Below, piece by piece: positions 1-8,772 of a DNA stretch of 42,795 nt. Source of the stretch: Nitrospirales bacterium. GTDB lineage: Bacteria; Nitrospirota; Nitrospiria; Nitrospirales; UBA8639. Location of the stretch: assembly GCA_021603905.1 (NCBI GenBank), contig BQIU01000029.1:1-42795 (forward strand). The letters are read 5' to 3'. Under the pieces are notes generated by a model. That model made no database searches, was not told where the DNA came from, and worked only from the letters and a program-made list of their open reading frames with translations. Positions within the stretch are counted from its first letter, which is position 1; each line of letters starts with the position of its first letter. The position numbers were made by a program, and so were the translations under genes.

Positions 1-1305
1 GTTTGTCCATTGATAGGCAATGCCTAAACGGCGACGGTTTTCAAAATCACCAGGCTGAAGGGAGGACAAGACTTCCATGACCGGGATCATACGATACAAA
101 TAATCGGCGGCCTGAGGTTCAGTTTTTCCGCCCATTCCCATGTCAAGGGATAAGTCCATTCGATCAGTTTGTGATTGCACCGTCCAGTACAGTTCATTAA
201 ACCGCTGAGCTAACAACTCCTTCTCAATGTGTACCCCGTGATTTCGTTCACCATAATTCAGTAATCCGTTGTATAAACGGTCTGCAAATACCTGAAGGGC
301 TTCTTCATATCGTGGGTTGACCAACAAAATCCGATTCAGCAACATCAAGGATTCTTTTGGATCAGAAGTGGTTTTCGCTTGTTCAAGTCCGGCCTGGAGC
401 GCCTCGGGTGCGTCGCCAGGTCCCCACCATTCTGTCGAGTGAGGTGTATACCCCCCCGCTTCGATCACAAAGGGAATCGTGGTGCCATGTGGTCCCTCCA
501 ATGGGATATCCAATACCGCTTCATCTACAGGGAATCCCAATTGTTTGAGGTTCGACAGCACGACCCATTTCACCTTCACCGCTCTCACAATACCTTGTGG
601 TTTTTTATAGGGAACCGCCCAATCTTTCGACCCTGAGGCATTAGAAACTGGAGACGTCATGGGATTGGGATAGCTGATGCGAACGGTCACTAAACTTGTA
701 GGGGTGGCCAGCACAGGGTCATTGTCTTGAAGCTTAAAGGATGCATGAGGAATTGGGCCTGTACTCAATTTTTCCATTGAAAATGGGGCGTCAGGCTGAA
801 GCTCCGATATTTGATGCATGACAAAAAATGACGGGGGCAACTGTCGGCTTCCTGTTTCGGCAATGAAAAATCGCTGAAAATCTTCGAAGTCGACCACACG
901 TCCTTTCCCTGGCCACACGGCATCGAGTGCACGATCTTCATGTTGAATGGCACGGCTGTGGGCGTCCGCCCGTCGTTGGGTGCACCAGTCATAGACTGGA
1001 TCGGAGTCAGCAGGAAAGTTGCCGTCAGTCAGCTTTTCTTCTTGCTTCATTTTGTAGAGGCACACAAAGTCAAGCTGTCCTGCCTCTAGGCCGTTGCCTT
1101 GGGATACCGCCTCGGCGTACTGTTTGACCGTGGCAAACAGGTTGGAATCATCTGTCGCTGAGCTGTTAGAGGCCCAGGCTAGACTTCCGATACCCATAAG
1201 ACTGACCGCTAGCATGTATGCGACAAATAGGAAACATTGATTGCCCAGCCGTAACATAGGTGTATGACGTCTCCACGTTGTATCTTGGCGTAAAGTCTCT
1301 TTCAT
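1..1305 (-). CDS. Secreted hypothetical protein with TPR-like C-terminal part (partial, runs off left edge)
   Basis: I read an open frame without any stop from the ATG at 1305 to base 1, so about 435 residues are visible and the 3' end is outside the window. An AAGGAG-type ribosome site lies 9 bases upstream of this ATG. The N-terminus has a basic stretch, a hydrophobic segment around residues 20-40 and a possible signal-peptidase site (AWA-S) near residue 48; an in-frame ATG at 1257 would give a more typical signal peptide. Around residues 325-365 the pattern resembles a tetratricopeptide helix pair (LLNRILLVNPRYEEAL). I do not recognise the family. Likely exported to the periplasm or envelope; function unknown. 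The cupredoxin gene lies upstream on the same strand, 92 bases away, and the two could be co-transcribed. Confidence 0.8.
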   Translation of the reverse strand, partial: MKETLRQDTTWRRHTPMLRLGNQCFLFVAYMLAVSLMGIGSLAWASNSSATDDSNLFATVKQYAEAVSQGNGLEAGQLDFVCLYKMKQEEKLTDGNFPADSDPVYDWCTQRRADAHSRAIQHEDRALDAVWPGKGRVVDFEDFQRFFIAETGSRQLPPSFFVMHQISELQPDAPFSMEKLSTGPIPHASFKLQDNDPVLATPTSLVTVRISYPNPMTSPVSNASGSKDWAVPYKKPQGIVRAVKVKWVVLSNLKQLGFPVDEAVLDIPLEGPHGTTIPFVIEAGGYTPHSTEWWGPGDAPEALQAGLEQAKTTSDPKESLMLLNRILLVNPRYEEALQVFADRLYNGLLNYGERNHGVHIEKELLAQRFNELYWTVQSQTDRMDLSLDMGMGGKTEPQAADYLYRMIPVMEVLSSLQPGDFENRRRLGIAYQWTN

Positions 1306-1397
1306 CGACCGCTACTCCTTCCAGCATCTCGTTATCACTGTGTTCGTAAAAGCCCTCTTTATGACACTGCAAACCCTGAACTCTACCACACCTTTTC

Positions 1398-1853
1398 TTA
1401 CTCCTGCACTACTATGGTGCCCTGCATAACATGCCCTGGGAGATCACAGAGAAACGGGAAAGTCCCAGCGTTTTCAGGCGTAAACGAGATTTCCGTTTGT
1501 CCGATTGGAGGAAGCAAGACACGGAGGAGCCCCTCATTGCCGAATTGAGGGGCTCCATTCCCACTCACCTGATGTGTTGTTTCGAGGAACAGCCCTACGG
1601 GCACAAATGCATGGAGTTCAGCATCTTTGTTCCTCAATATTAATCGTATTTTCTTCCCGCGCTGCAGTGAAATCATCTCAGGCTCAAACTTTCGAGTTTT
1701 CACATCAATGATGACATCGGTCGTTGATTGAGCAGTAGTGGGCAAATTTAATGCAGAGGAAGTCGATTCCCACGTCGCAGATATCGTTAGGGCCAATACA
1801 GACATGATCATGATTGTTCGTATGAGACCTGTATCTGTGACACAACTATACAT
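1398..1853 (-). CDS. Exported cupredoxin-domain protein (blue-copper fold)
   Basis: 151 residues: a hydrophobic export signal (about residues 10-27), then a single cupredoxin domain. The copper-site pattern is visible: His81 in ELHAF and the C-terminal Cys136-DLPG-His141 loop, which supply the usual two His and one Cys ligands. In many relatives the loop continues as H-x3-G-M, with Met as axial ligand; here that position is Thr146, although Met143 is close by. The protein probably acts as a periplasmic electron carrier or copper-binding protein. Internal ATGs at residues 15 and 17 are alternative starts that would give a more typical signal peptide. Family assignment is firm; partner and redox role are not known from sequence. 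Confidence 0.85.
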   Translation of the reverse strand: MYSCVTDTGLIRTIMIMSVLALTISATWESTSSALNLPTTAQSTTDVIIDVKTRKFEPEMISLQRGKKIRLILRNKDAELHAFVPVGLFLETTHQVSGNGAPQFGNEGLLRVLLPPIGQTEISFTPENAGTFPFLCDLPGHVMQGTIVVQE

Positions 1854-2068
1854 AACGGTTCTGTTTCCTTGGGCAATCGAATTGCTGTTTGACGTTCTTG
1901 CATGCCCACTTCCTCATTTCGCTCGCTTCTTTATTGGTCATTGCGATGTATTCCCGGTGTTTTTATTTGCGTTCTCTTCATTATATCCGGCGAGATTCGA
2001 AATACGGAAGCACCCTTCTTCATCTCAAAGGCAGAGTGTTCAACACACAGTCTGGTCAAGCTTAAAAG

Positions 2069-2233
2069 GTGATTATCGAGAATTCGAAAGAAACAAGTAG
2101 CAACGGGGCGATTCGTGAGGAAGGCTTTGGTGAAGACCGTCTAATCTTGAAAAATACGAATGAGGAGCAGTCAGTATGCGAGGTCGACCAAAAATCTCAA
2201 GAATCCTCTAGTGACACCGATAATCCATGGTAG
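2069..2233 (+). CDS. Possible small acidic protein (54 aa), doubtful
   Basis: In the 431-base gap between the cupredoxin start and the next gene I find one GTG-initiated frame of 54 codons with a very acidic, Ser/Glu-rich composition (ends in DTDNPW). There is an in-frame stop two codons before the GTG and no convincing ribosome site. It lies just upstream of the small membrane protein at 2285, so it could be the first gene of a small operon, but it could equally be chance. I recognise no family. Confidence 0.2.
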   Translation: MIIENSKETSSNGAIREEGFGEDRLILKNTNEEQSVCEVDQKSQESSSDTDNPW

Positions 2234-2284
2234 GAAGAACAGCCAGAGGTTGTCATCATTCACATATCATAAAAGAGTAGGCAT

Positions 2285-2464
2285 ATGTTTGGAAATTCAG
2301 TGGAATTATACATTGTCGGCTTCATCTTAGTCATGGGTATTTTTCTCTATGGTTGGATTGACTATCGTCGTACGATCCGCGTTGGAAACTTCGGGTTGGC
2401 TATGGTCAAAAGTCGTCTTAACGATGCCCGACAAGCTCCTCGCAGGCGTTCCCGAGAATCCTGA
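2285..2464 (+). CDS. Small single-pass membrane protein (59 aa), hypothetical
   Basis: A 59-residue frame starting MFGNSVELY. Residues 7-25 form one hydrophobic helix (YIVGFILVMGIFLYGWI), followed by a positively charged tail ending RRRSRES, which by the positive-inside rule should be cytoplasmic. The upstream GAGTAG is a weak ribosome site. The gene stops 3 bases before the end of the convergent zinc-motif gene at 2468, so the two are packed tail to tail. I do not recognise the family; the well-formed membrane topology is the main reason for calling it. Confidence 0.5.
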   Translation: MFGNSVELYIVGFILVMGIFLYGWIDYRRTIRVGNFGLAMVKSRLNDARQAPRRRSRES

Positions 2465-2467
2465 TTG

Positions 2468-2701
2468 TTAGTGAGCAGGAGTGGCAGGCACTCCAAAAGT
2501 GATTGAGGGCTGAGGCTGACGTGTATGAATTTCTTGAGAAGAAGGTTGTCTCATTCTTTCCGCAGTGAATTCTGCCGTTCGTAACAGTCCTGCATGTCTC
2601 TGGCAAATTCCGTGGCTGATGCGAGAGTCTGCTCTTGACGCTTTCAAGCCTAGAAAAGTCTTTCGACCTTCACTCTGACACCACGAACAGACCACTTTCA
2701 T
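2468..2701 (-). CDS. Small zinc-motif protein of the CxWC...SHGIC type (77 aa)
   Basis: The ATG at 2701 follows a GGGGG ribosome site and starts MKVVCSWCQ; a longer frame reaching 2773 has no better start signal. The first 40 residues contain C-S-W-C and, about 25 residues later, SHGIC-x2-H: two C/H pairs that would bind one zinc ion. I recall the same CxWC...SHGIC pattern in small stand-alone proteins and next to PAS or receiver domains of two-component proteins, where its role is unclear. The last 35 residues are Gln/Pro-rich and probably unstructured. Function unknown; a regulatory or protein-binding role is inference only. Confidence 0.65.
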   Translation of the reverse strand: MKVVCSWCQSEGRKTFLGLKASRADSRISHGICQRHAGLLRTAEFTAERMRQPSSQEIHTRQPQPSITFGVPATPAH

Positions 2702-3073
2702 CAGAATACCCCCTGTTTCATTCATCGTCACGTTACGAGTAAGCAAGAATAAGCAAGAAAAGTTCCATGACATGAATTATGGAAAACCCTTTACATTTTA
2801 TAGGGTTACTCATTTATTCCAACATCCATAGAAGTCATCACTCCTTAGATTCATTGCACAAAGTCATACAGGGTGAATCGTTTTAGATACGGGAGTGAGT
2901 GAGAGTTTTTGTTGAAAGATTGACACGTCTACTCTCAGTTTTTCTGGTTGACAACTTTGCCAGAGAAAGCGTTGTGGTGACGGCAGAAATAACGAACCGA
3001 CGTCTCTCTTCTTTTCTCATTTATTGACAGGTTGATTGTATTCGAAGCAAGAGCTCAGTATACTTACAAGGTT
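2702..3073. other. Divergent intergenic region between two small zinc-protein genes
   Basis: 372 bases without a credible gene. It must hold the promoters of the minus-strand gene starting at 2701 and the plus-strand gene starting at 3074. I see an AACCCT...AGGGTT inverted repeat near 2793-2815 and two TTGACA-like hexamers (about 2921 and 2949), neither with a good -10 box at the right distance. No promoter can be assigned with confidence. Confidence 0.4.
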
Positions 3074-3361
3074 ATGAGCATACGAAATCGAGCAGGCACT
3101 TGGCAGCCTATGACGCTTGCGATCATTCCCGAATTATGTGGGGTGTGCGGTGAAGGGTTGTCGAGGAATTTTACCTTGTTACGTGGTGGATGGGAGCGCT
3201 GTACGCTTTGTGAGCGATTTGTTCACCATAGTTGTTTAGTCAGCGGAAAAGTTTCTTTTTTAAAAAAACGACCTCGGGTGTGTCAGTCATGTCAATCAAC
3301 TTCGACTGGGTCGGCATCCGTTGCGCCTCTTGATCCTCACGCCACCGTTCTCAAATCATGA
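3074..3361 (+). CDS. Small protein with a C4HC3 (PHD/RING-like) zinc finger
   Basis: 95 residues from the ATG at 3074 (an AAGG ribosome site lies just upstream; a TTG at 3032 is a poorer start). Eight metal ligands are visible in order: C22-x2-C25, C43-x2-C46, H51-x2-C54, C70-x2-C73. This is the cross-brace order C4-H-C3 seen in PHD fingers and, with variations, in treble-clef/RING-like domains. Such folds bind two zinc ions and mostly mediate protein contacts. The tail (about residues 75-95) is Ser/Thr-rich and likely disordered. The stop codon overlaps the start of the next gene (ATGA), implying translational coupling with the membrane protein. I cannot name the family; function unknown. 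Confidence 0.65.
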   Translation: MSIRNRAGTWQPMTLAIIPELCGVCGEGLSRNFTLLRGGWERCTLCERFVHHSCLVSGKVSFLKKRPRVCQSCQSTSTGSASVAPLDPHATVLKS

Positions 3362-3720
3362 AGACAGACGCTAGAGTTTCTTCCATGATGGCCCCACGCC
3401 AGGGCTATGGCTCGCTGTTCATTCGGTTCATCGTCGCCCCCTTACTGGGTTTATTCAGTGGGTTTCATACGATGGACTTTATTATGGGGGGCATCTACAC
3501 ATGGCCACAAATGAGCCGAGTGTTTGCACTGACTTTAGCGATTGTTATTCTCTCCTATGAGTTTGTGTATAAAGAAAATAGAGGAGAGTCGGGTAATCGC
3601 CAAGATGGGTTAAGCCCTCAAGGCCTGAAGGCTACTCTGTACTCCTGTTTACTCCCGTACATGATAGGCGTACTAGTCCTACTGTCACTTGCCATCTTGT
3701 CGCAAAGACACGTGTCGTGA
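3358..3720 (+). CDS. Hypothetical membrane protein with three predicted transmembrane helices
   Basis: 120 residues with hydrophobic segments at about 20-37 (FIRFIVAPLLGLFSGF), 55-70 (VFALTLAIVILSYEFVY) and 97-115 (YMIGVLVLLSLAIL), separated by a charged loop (KENRGESGNRQDG). There is no signal peptide or catalytic motif that I recognise. The ATG overlaps the stop of the zinc-finger gene in the form ATGA, so the two proteins are probably made together in similar amounts, and the zinc-finger protein may act at the membrane through this partner. That link is inference from the gene overlap alone. Confidence 0.6.
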   Translation: MKTDARVSSMMAPRQGYGSLFIRFIVAPLLGLFSGFHTMDFIMGGIYTWPQMSRVFALTLAIVILSYEFVYKENRGESGNRQDGLSPQGLKATLYSCLLPYMIGVLVLLSLAILSQRHVS

Positions 3721-3940
3721 TCGATAAAACCTCAATGTGCCTGGCATGGCTTGTGTGGATGTTTCGAAATAGGTATTTGCCTGGAGACTTCGTGTTTGCA
3801 TGAAACACTATAGCCGTTTGAATAACTTTTAATGTTTGATGTGGGTAATTACGCTTGGTTAGTCATGCTGGCTCGACCGAAACTTCTTTAAATTCGCTAT
3901 AGTTTTGGAAATTTTCTCTTGCTTGAATGAGGAGTGCGAT

Positions 3941-4126
3941 ATGAAAAATGTTGATATGAAAGTAGAAGGAAATATGCTGACGATTACCGTCGATCTTTCA
4001 AAAGATTTTGGCCCGTCTTCGTCTGGGAAAACGACGATTATTGCCACGACTGAAGGCAATGTCACGATTCCGGGCCGAGAAGAGGAAAAGATCGGGTTGA
4101 ATATTTATACGAAGAAGTCATCTTAA
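3941..4126 (+). CDS. Conserved small hypothetical protein (61 aa)
   Basis: The ATG at 3941 has a strong GAGGAG ribosome site 7 bases upstream; a longer reading from a TTG at 3905 is unlikely. The sequence alternates hydrophobic and charged residues as in a small beta-sheet protein (VDMKVEGNMLTITVDLSK), followed by GPSSSGKTTIIATTEGN. I recall very similar short proteins, with the same ITVDLS...GPS-SGKT...STEGN pattern, in many unrelated bacteria. The GKT is not part of a complete P-loop. Function unknown. It converges on uvrA with 17 bases between the two genes. Confidence 0.7.
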   Translation: MKNVDMKVEGNMLTITVDLSKDFGPSSSGKTTIIATTEGNVTIPGREEEKIGLNIYTKKSS

Positions 4127-4143
4127 CGATCCAACGTTCGCGA

Positions 4144-6651
4144 TTATTGAAAGTCCTCTCGTAACGCGCGTCCCGTCCACGACTTCGTCACGCTCATAAT
4201 GTGCGAGGGAGGTCCTTCGGCCACGATGGTGCCTCCACGGATACCGCCTTCCGGCCCCAAATCAATGATCCAATCCGCATTGCGAATGACATCGAGATTA
4301 TGTTCAATGATTAATACCGTGTTGCCCGATTCGACCAAGCGGTTGAGCACTTCGAGCAATCGTTGGATATCGGCAAAATGCAGCCCGGTTGTGGGTTCGT
4401 CAAGAATATACAGGGTTCTTCCGGTTGCGCGTTTTGAAAGCTCTTTTGAGAGTTTGACTCGTTGGGCTTCACCGCCGGAAAGTGTTGTGGCTGATTGACC
4501 GAGCTTGATGTATTGTAATCCGACATCAGCTAACGTTTGTAACTTCGTTCGAATAGATGGGAAAGGAGCAAAGAACTCCAGAGCCTCTGCCACAGTCATA
4601 TCCAGAATATCCGCGATGGTTTTCCCTCTGTACAAAACATTCAGTGTTTCTCGATTGTATCGTTTGCCTTTGCAGGCCTCACATGTCACATAGACGTCCG
4701 GCAAAAAATGCATTTCGATCTTAATTAATCCGTCGCCTTGACATGTCTCGCATCGTCCGCCTTTAACGTTAAAGCTGTATCGTCCGGGTTTATACCCGCG
4801 AATCCTCGATTCGGGTAAATTGGCAAACAGGTCACGAATGAAACTAAAGAGTCCGGTATACGTTGCTGGATTGGATCGTGGTGTTCTTCCGATCGGGGAT
4901 TGATCGATATCGATGACCTTGTCCAACGCTTGGACACCTTTCAGGCTCTTGCAACCGTCAATCTTTGGTTTTTTCTGATAGAGTATTTGTGAAAGAGAAT
5001 GAAACAACACTTCGATGATCAGGGTACTTTTTCCTGATCCTGACACCCCGGTCACACAGGTCAAGAGTCCGAGCGGGATATTGGCTGTGATCGATTGAAG
5101 ATTAAATTTATTCGCCCCGACAATACTTATTATTCCCTTCGCGGAACGTTGACGAGTTGGCAGGGATACCTGAAGCGTCTTTTGAAGGTATTTCCCGGTC
5201 AGCGATTCGGGGTTTTTCATAATGGCCTTGGGCGATCCTTGCGCGATCAGGTACCCTCCCTCAACTCCAGCTCCTGGTCCTAAGTCTAGCAAATGATCGG
5301 CTTCCAACATCGTTTCTGAATCATGTTCGACTACGACGACGGTATTGCCCATATCTCGAAGCCGAAGCAAGGTTTGGAGCAATCGTTGATTGTCGCGTTG
5401 ATGTAGACCAATGCTCGGTTCGTCGAGAATATAGAGGACCCCAACGAGTCCGGACCCAATTTGTGTGGCCAGTCGAATTCGTTGACCTTCCCCCCCCGAG
5501 AGTGATCCAGCTGGTCGATCAAGGGTGAGATATTCCAAGCCTACATTGATAAGAAAGTCTAATCGTTCTCGTATTTCTTTAAGAATCCGTTGTCCAATTA
5601 ATCGTTCGCGGTCACTTAACGGAAGGATATCGACAAAGTCAGCTGTATCCTGAACAGAGAGTTTGGTCACGTCGGCAATGGACTGGTTGGCAATTTTGAT
5701 GGCTAAACTTTCCGGTTTGAGTCGAGTTCCTCCGCACGTGAAGCAAGGGTCTCGATGTGAATAATCCTCGTGTTCATGGCACGTTGCAGTCATCGTCACA
5801 CCAATGCCATCGCAAGCCGGACAGGCCCCGTGTGGGCTGTTAAATGAAAAGATTCGTGGTGTGATCTCTGGGTAGCTGACTCCGCATCGAATGCAGGCTG
5901 AATGTTCGCTGTAGAGTGACACTTGGTCGTTGTCGGTGAGGATCCCAACCAGCCCTTCGGCAAGCTTCAGTGCGGATTCGATCGAATCAGCCAGTCGTCG
6001 TGAGAATGCGTCATCGGTTTTCATGACTAAGCGATCGACAACAATTTCGATGGTGTGCTTATGTTGCTTTTTTAACTTGATCTCTGTTGAGAGTTCTGTC
6101 ATCTGCCCGTCAATGCGTGCTCGTATATAGCCGGCTCGTCGGGCGTTAAGCAGTTCTTTGCGGTATTCCCCTTTTCGTCCTCTCACAATCGGGGCGAGGA
6201 TTTGAAATTTTGTCCCGACAGGAAGAAGTTGAATCGTTTCAACCATTTGTTGTGCGGATTGCGCGGTGATGGGGTCCCCGCATTGATAACAAAATGGTCG
6301 ACCAATGCGTGCATAGAGAAGTCGAAAGTAATCATAAATTTCCGTCACCGTTCCGACTGTGGAACGGGGGTTACGACTCGTATTTTTCTGTTCAATGGAA
6401 ATAGCGGGAGAGAGTCCCTCAATGGAATCCACATCGGGCTTTCCCATTTGTTCGAGAAACTGACGGGCATACGCGGAAAGCGATTCGACATAACGACGCT
6501 GGCCTTCAGCGTAAATCGTGTCAAAGGCCAGCGATGATTTTCCGGATCCGCTCAGGCCAGTAATGACAACAAATTGATCACGTGGGATTTCGAGGTCAAG
6601 ATTTTTGAGATTATGCTCGCGAGCACCTTTAATCGTGATGTGTCCACTCAT
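4144..6651 (-). CDS. uvrA: UvrABC excinuclease subunit A, short form lacking the insertion domain
   Basis: UvrA scans DNA for bulky damage and loads UvrB in nucleotide excision repair. Both ATPase halves are present: Walker A motifs GLSGSGKSS near residue 33 and GVSGSGKST in the second half, signatures LSGGEGQR and LSGGEAQR, and Walker B YILDEP in each. The UvrB-binding region (about residues 120-240), zinc ribbon 1 (two CxxC pairs around residues 253-280) and zinc ribbon 2 (CETC...CEAC) are intact. The total of 835 residues is about 100 fewer than the usual 940: after zinc ribbon 1 the insertion domain is replaced by roughly 18 residues rich in Cys and His. The reading frame is continuous, so this is not a frameshift. 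I chose the start at 6651 because family N-termini align there; an ATG at 6672 is possible. Divergent from the 6858 gene. Confidence 0.95.
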   Translation of the reverse strand: MSGHITIKGAREHNLKNLDLEIPRDQFVVITGLSGSGKSSLAFDTIYAEGQRRYVESLSAYARQFLEQMGKPDVDSIEGLSPAISIEQKNTSRNPRSTVGTVTEIYDYFRLLYARIGRPFCYQCGDPITAQSAQQMVETIQLLPVGTKFQILAPIVRGRKGEYRKELLNARRAGYIRARIDGQMTELSTEIKLKKQHKHTIEIVVDRLVMKTDDAFSRRLADSIESALKLAEGLVGILTDNDQVSLYSEHSACIRCGVSYPEITPRIFSFNSPHGACPACDGIGVTMTATCHEHEDYSHRDPCFTCGGTRLKPESLAIKIANQSIADVTKLSVQDTADFVDILPLSDRERLIGQRILKEIRERLDFLINVGLEYLTLDRPAGSLSGGEGQRIRLATQIGSGLVGVLYILDEPSIGLHQRDNQRLLQTLLRLRDMGNTVVVVEHDSETMLEADHLLDLGPGAGVEGGYLIAQGSPKAIMKNPESLTGKYLQKTLQVSLPTRQRSAKGIISIVGANKFNLQSITANIPLGLLTCVTGVSGSGKSTLIIEVLFHSLSQILYQKKPKIDGCKSLKGVQALDKVIDIDQSPIGRTPRSNPATYTGLFSFIRDLFANLPESRIRGYKPGRYSFNVKGGRCETCQGDGLIKIEMHFLPDVYVTCEACKGKRYNRETLNVLYRGKTIADILDMTVAEALEFFAPFPSIRTKLQTLADVGLQYIKLGQSATTLSGGEAQRVKLSKELSKRATGRTLYILDEPTTGLHFADIQRLLEVLNRLVESGNTVLIIEHNLDVIRNADWIIDLGPEGGIRGGTIVAEGPPSHIMSVTKSWTGRALREDFQ

Positions 6652-6723
6652 ACGTATTCCGGAGTATACCATACGGCCACGAGCACGTTTTGTCAGGCCG
6701 TCAGGGCCAGATATGACCCATTA

Positions 6724-6752
6724 TTGACCGGACCTGGAGCGTTAGATACAAT
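6724..6752 (+). promoter_or_regulatory. Sigma-70-type promoter upstream of the 6858 gene
   Basis: TTGACC and TACAAT separated by exactly 17 bases, in the uvrA/6858 divergent gap. Transcription would start near 6760, about 100 bases before the ATG at 6858. Confidence 0.55.
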
Positions 6753-6857
6753 CGTTTTTGGAGTGTCTCCCAACGGCAGGGGACCGCTCGTGATCATTCA
6801 TGCCATGTTTCCTCAACTATTTTCCCGAAATTTAATTTACTATTCTGGGGGCTACTC

Positions 6858-7409
6858 ATGAATCATGGAACTTTCAAGTTTTTTGTTAATGTGCTGATAA
6901 CCGGTCTCATTCTTCAGGCCTCTTTCGCCTTTGGGGCTCGTTATGAGCTCACCCGTAATAGTGTGCAAGATCCTGAAAGTATCGATGCAGTCGAAGTTTC
7001 ATTGTACCAAGTGAAATTAGGCGATCCCGAAGCCACAGCTGTTGAACTGTTACTCGAAGAGAAAATTGCCGGGATTCGTGCCGAACAAGAAGGCACGTTC
7101 ATCTTGCTCTGGGATAAGAGCAAGCCGACCGGAGCCATGGCTGGTGTGCGTATCGTTGACGGGAAAGTCGATTTAATTTTCATGAATGATCGGTTTAGCC
7201 ATAAAGTTCGAGGAATTTTTCGAACAGTGTTGACGTCGAAAACCGCCCAAGAAATCCGCGAATTGCTGGGAAATGAAGATTTTAAAAACGAGACGTTGAT
7301 GGGAGCTAAACTGCTCTATGAAGAAAAAGGCTTTCTCGTAAATTTTCTTGATAGTAGCGTCAATGTCGAATTTTGTTTAGGGTGTTCTGATTTGTATAAC
7401 TCGTTTTAA
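6858..7409 (+). CDS. Exported hypothetical protein (183 aa)
   Basis: An N-terminal signal peptide is visible: a hydrophobic stretch (VNVLITGLILQASFAFGA) at residues 10-27, with a likely cleavage site after SFA or FGA. The rest is a mixed alpha/beta, soluble-looking domain without membrane segments; two cysteines occur together near the C-terminus (FCLGC). The ribosome site GGGGG lies about 8 bases before the ATG. I do not recognise the family. A sigma-70-like promoter stands about 110 bases upstream, and ruvB follows after about 155 bases, so the gene is probably transcribed alone. Confidence 0.7.
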   Translation: MNHGTFKFFVNVLITGLILQASFAFGARYELTRNSVQDPESIDAVEVSLYQVKLGDPEATAVELLLEEKIAGIRAEQEGTFILLWDKSKPTGAMAGVRIVDGKVDLIFMNDRFSHKVRGIFRTVLTSKTAQEIRELLGNEDFKNETLMGAKLLYEEKGFLVNFLDSSVNVEFCLGCSDLYNSF

Positions 7410-7563
7410 GGACAGATATTCGTGGTGTCGGCAATAGGGTTTTCTCCCATTCAGGACTTCAAGGTTCCTTCCTAACAAAGGAGTCATTCTTCAGCATTGA
7501 ACCCCCTCGTGTTTCAGACGGCTAGTGAATTGTGATAGCTACCTCCAATTGGATGACCCTTCC

Positions 7564-8577
7564 ATGAGTGAACGTCTTCTTTCCACTCAGGCTCTCGAAG
7601 ATGATCAGAGTCTTGAAGGCACGCTACGTCCTCAGCGTTTACGTGATTATATTGGCCAGCCACGTATGAAGGAATCGCTCCGCGTCTGTATAGAAGCCGC
7701 CTCTCGACGGGGAGAAGCCCTTGATCATGCGATTTTTTATGGACCGCCAGGACTTGGGAAAACGACAATTTCTCATGTGATTGCCAATGAAATGGGAGGC
7801 ACCATCCGTTCGACCTCCGGCTTAGTTCTGACACATGCGGGCGATCTTGCAGCCATTTTAGCCAATCTCCAACCGCGAGATGTGCTGTTTATTGATGAAA
7901 TTCACCGATTGCCTCCTGCTGTCGAAGAGGCACTGTACCCCGCCATGGAAGACTTTCAAATTGATCTGGTCATTGGGCAGGGGCCATCGATGAGGACGAT
8001 GAAACTCGACCTTCCTCCCTTTACGCTCATTGGCGCGACGACGAGGGCCGGTTCGCTGACTTCTCCGCTTCGTGAACGGTTTGGGTTGGTCTATCGACTC
8101 GACTTCTATTCTCCAGAGGAATTGCAATTGATCGTCATACGAACGGCAGGACTTCTTGGTGTAGAGATTAAGCCTGAGGCGGCAGCAGAAATTGCTGGCC
8201 GGTCACGGGGTACTCCTCGAATCGCCAATCGGTTGATTAGGCGTGCACGCGACTTTGCTCAAGTGGAGGCTGAAGGGATTCTGACTCAAGAGGTGGCCCG
8301 TGACGCCTTGACCTGGTTGGGCATTGATGAAGCGGGTTTCGACGAAATGGATCGAAAAATCCTCTTAACGATTATCAAAAAGTTTAAGGGGGGGCCGGTT
8401 GGAGTCGAAGCCATTGCCGCAGCAGTTCAGGAAGAAAAAGTAACCATTGAGGATGTCTATGAACCGTATCTTATTCAATCCGGATACCTTGATCGTACAG
8501 CTCGTGGTCGCCAGGTGACGGATCTGACACGCAAGCATTTTGGGGAATCTTCTCCCTTCTTTTTAGATCCCAACTAA
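7564..8577 (+). CDS. ruvB: Holliday junction branch-migration ATPase RuvB
   Basis: RuvB is the hexameric AAA+ motor that, with RuvA, drives branch migration of Holliday junctions in recombinational repair. Seen here: the N-terminal [17 protein letters not shown] region, Walker [10 protein letters not shown], Walker [10 protein letters not shown], sensor 1 (IGATTRAG), the arginine region SPLRERFG, sensor 2 ([10 protein letters not shown]) and the C-terminal winged-helix domain with the family ending [11 protein letters not shown]. From the ATG at 7564 it is 337 residues, the normal family length; a GTG at 7525 would add 13 residues but lacks family similarity. ruvA and ruvC are not adjacent, so the genes are dispersed in this organism. 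Confidence 0.96.
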   Translation: MSERLLSTQALEDDQSLEGTLRPQRLRDYIGQPRMKESLRVCIEAASRRGEALDHAIFYGPPGLGKTTISHVIANEMGGTIRSTSGLVLTHAGDLAAILANLQPRDVLFIDEIHRLPPAVEEALYPAMEDFQIDLVIGQGPSMRTMKLDLPPFTLIGATTRAGSLTSPLRERFGLVYRLDFYSPEELQLIVIRTAGLLGVEIKPEAAAEIAGRSRGTPRIANRLIRRARDFAQVEAEGILTQEVARDALTWLGIDEAGFDEMDRKILLTIIKKFKGGPVGVEAIAAAVQEEKVTIEDVYEPYLIQSGYLDRTARGRQVTDLTRKHFGESSPFFLDPN

Positions 8578-8772
8578 AGAGTATTCCAGCCTTCAATCGC
8601 CTCATTCATTCTGAATGACGACCCTTCGCATAAGCCAGCTGTTGCTGTTCATCTTTCGGAATATTGAAAGGATTATAGCGAGTCCAATTAATTTCCAATT
8701 GAGCAATTTAGGCAGGCAGAGCGAAATTATACATTCCAAGCTTTGGAAGTTATTCAAAACGGCTATAAACTC

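Noticed and set aside
1738..2100. 120-codon plus-strand frame opposite the cupredoxin gene
   Set aside because: Its first third is the antisense of the cupredoxin gene, the rest has no ribosome site and an implausible Phe/Pro-rich translation.
4199..6537. Several 60-110 codon plus-strand frames within uvrA
   Set aside because: They are antisense or out-of-frame shadows of the continuous uvrA coding sequence.
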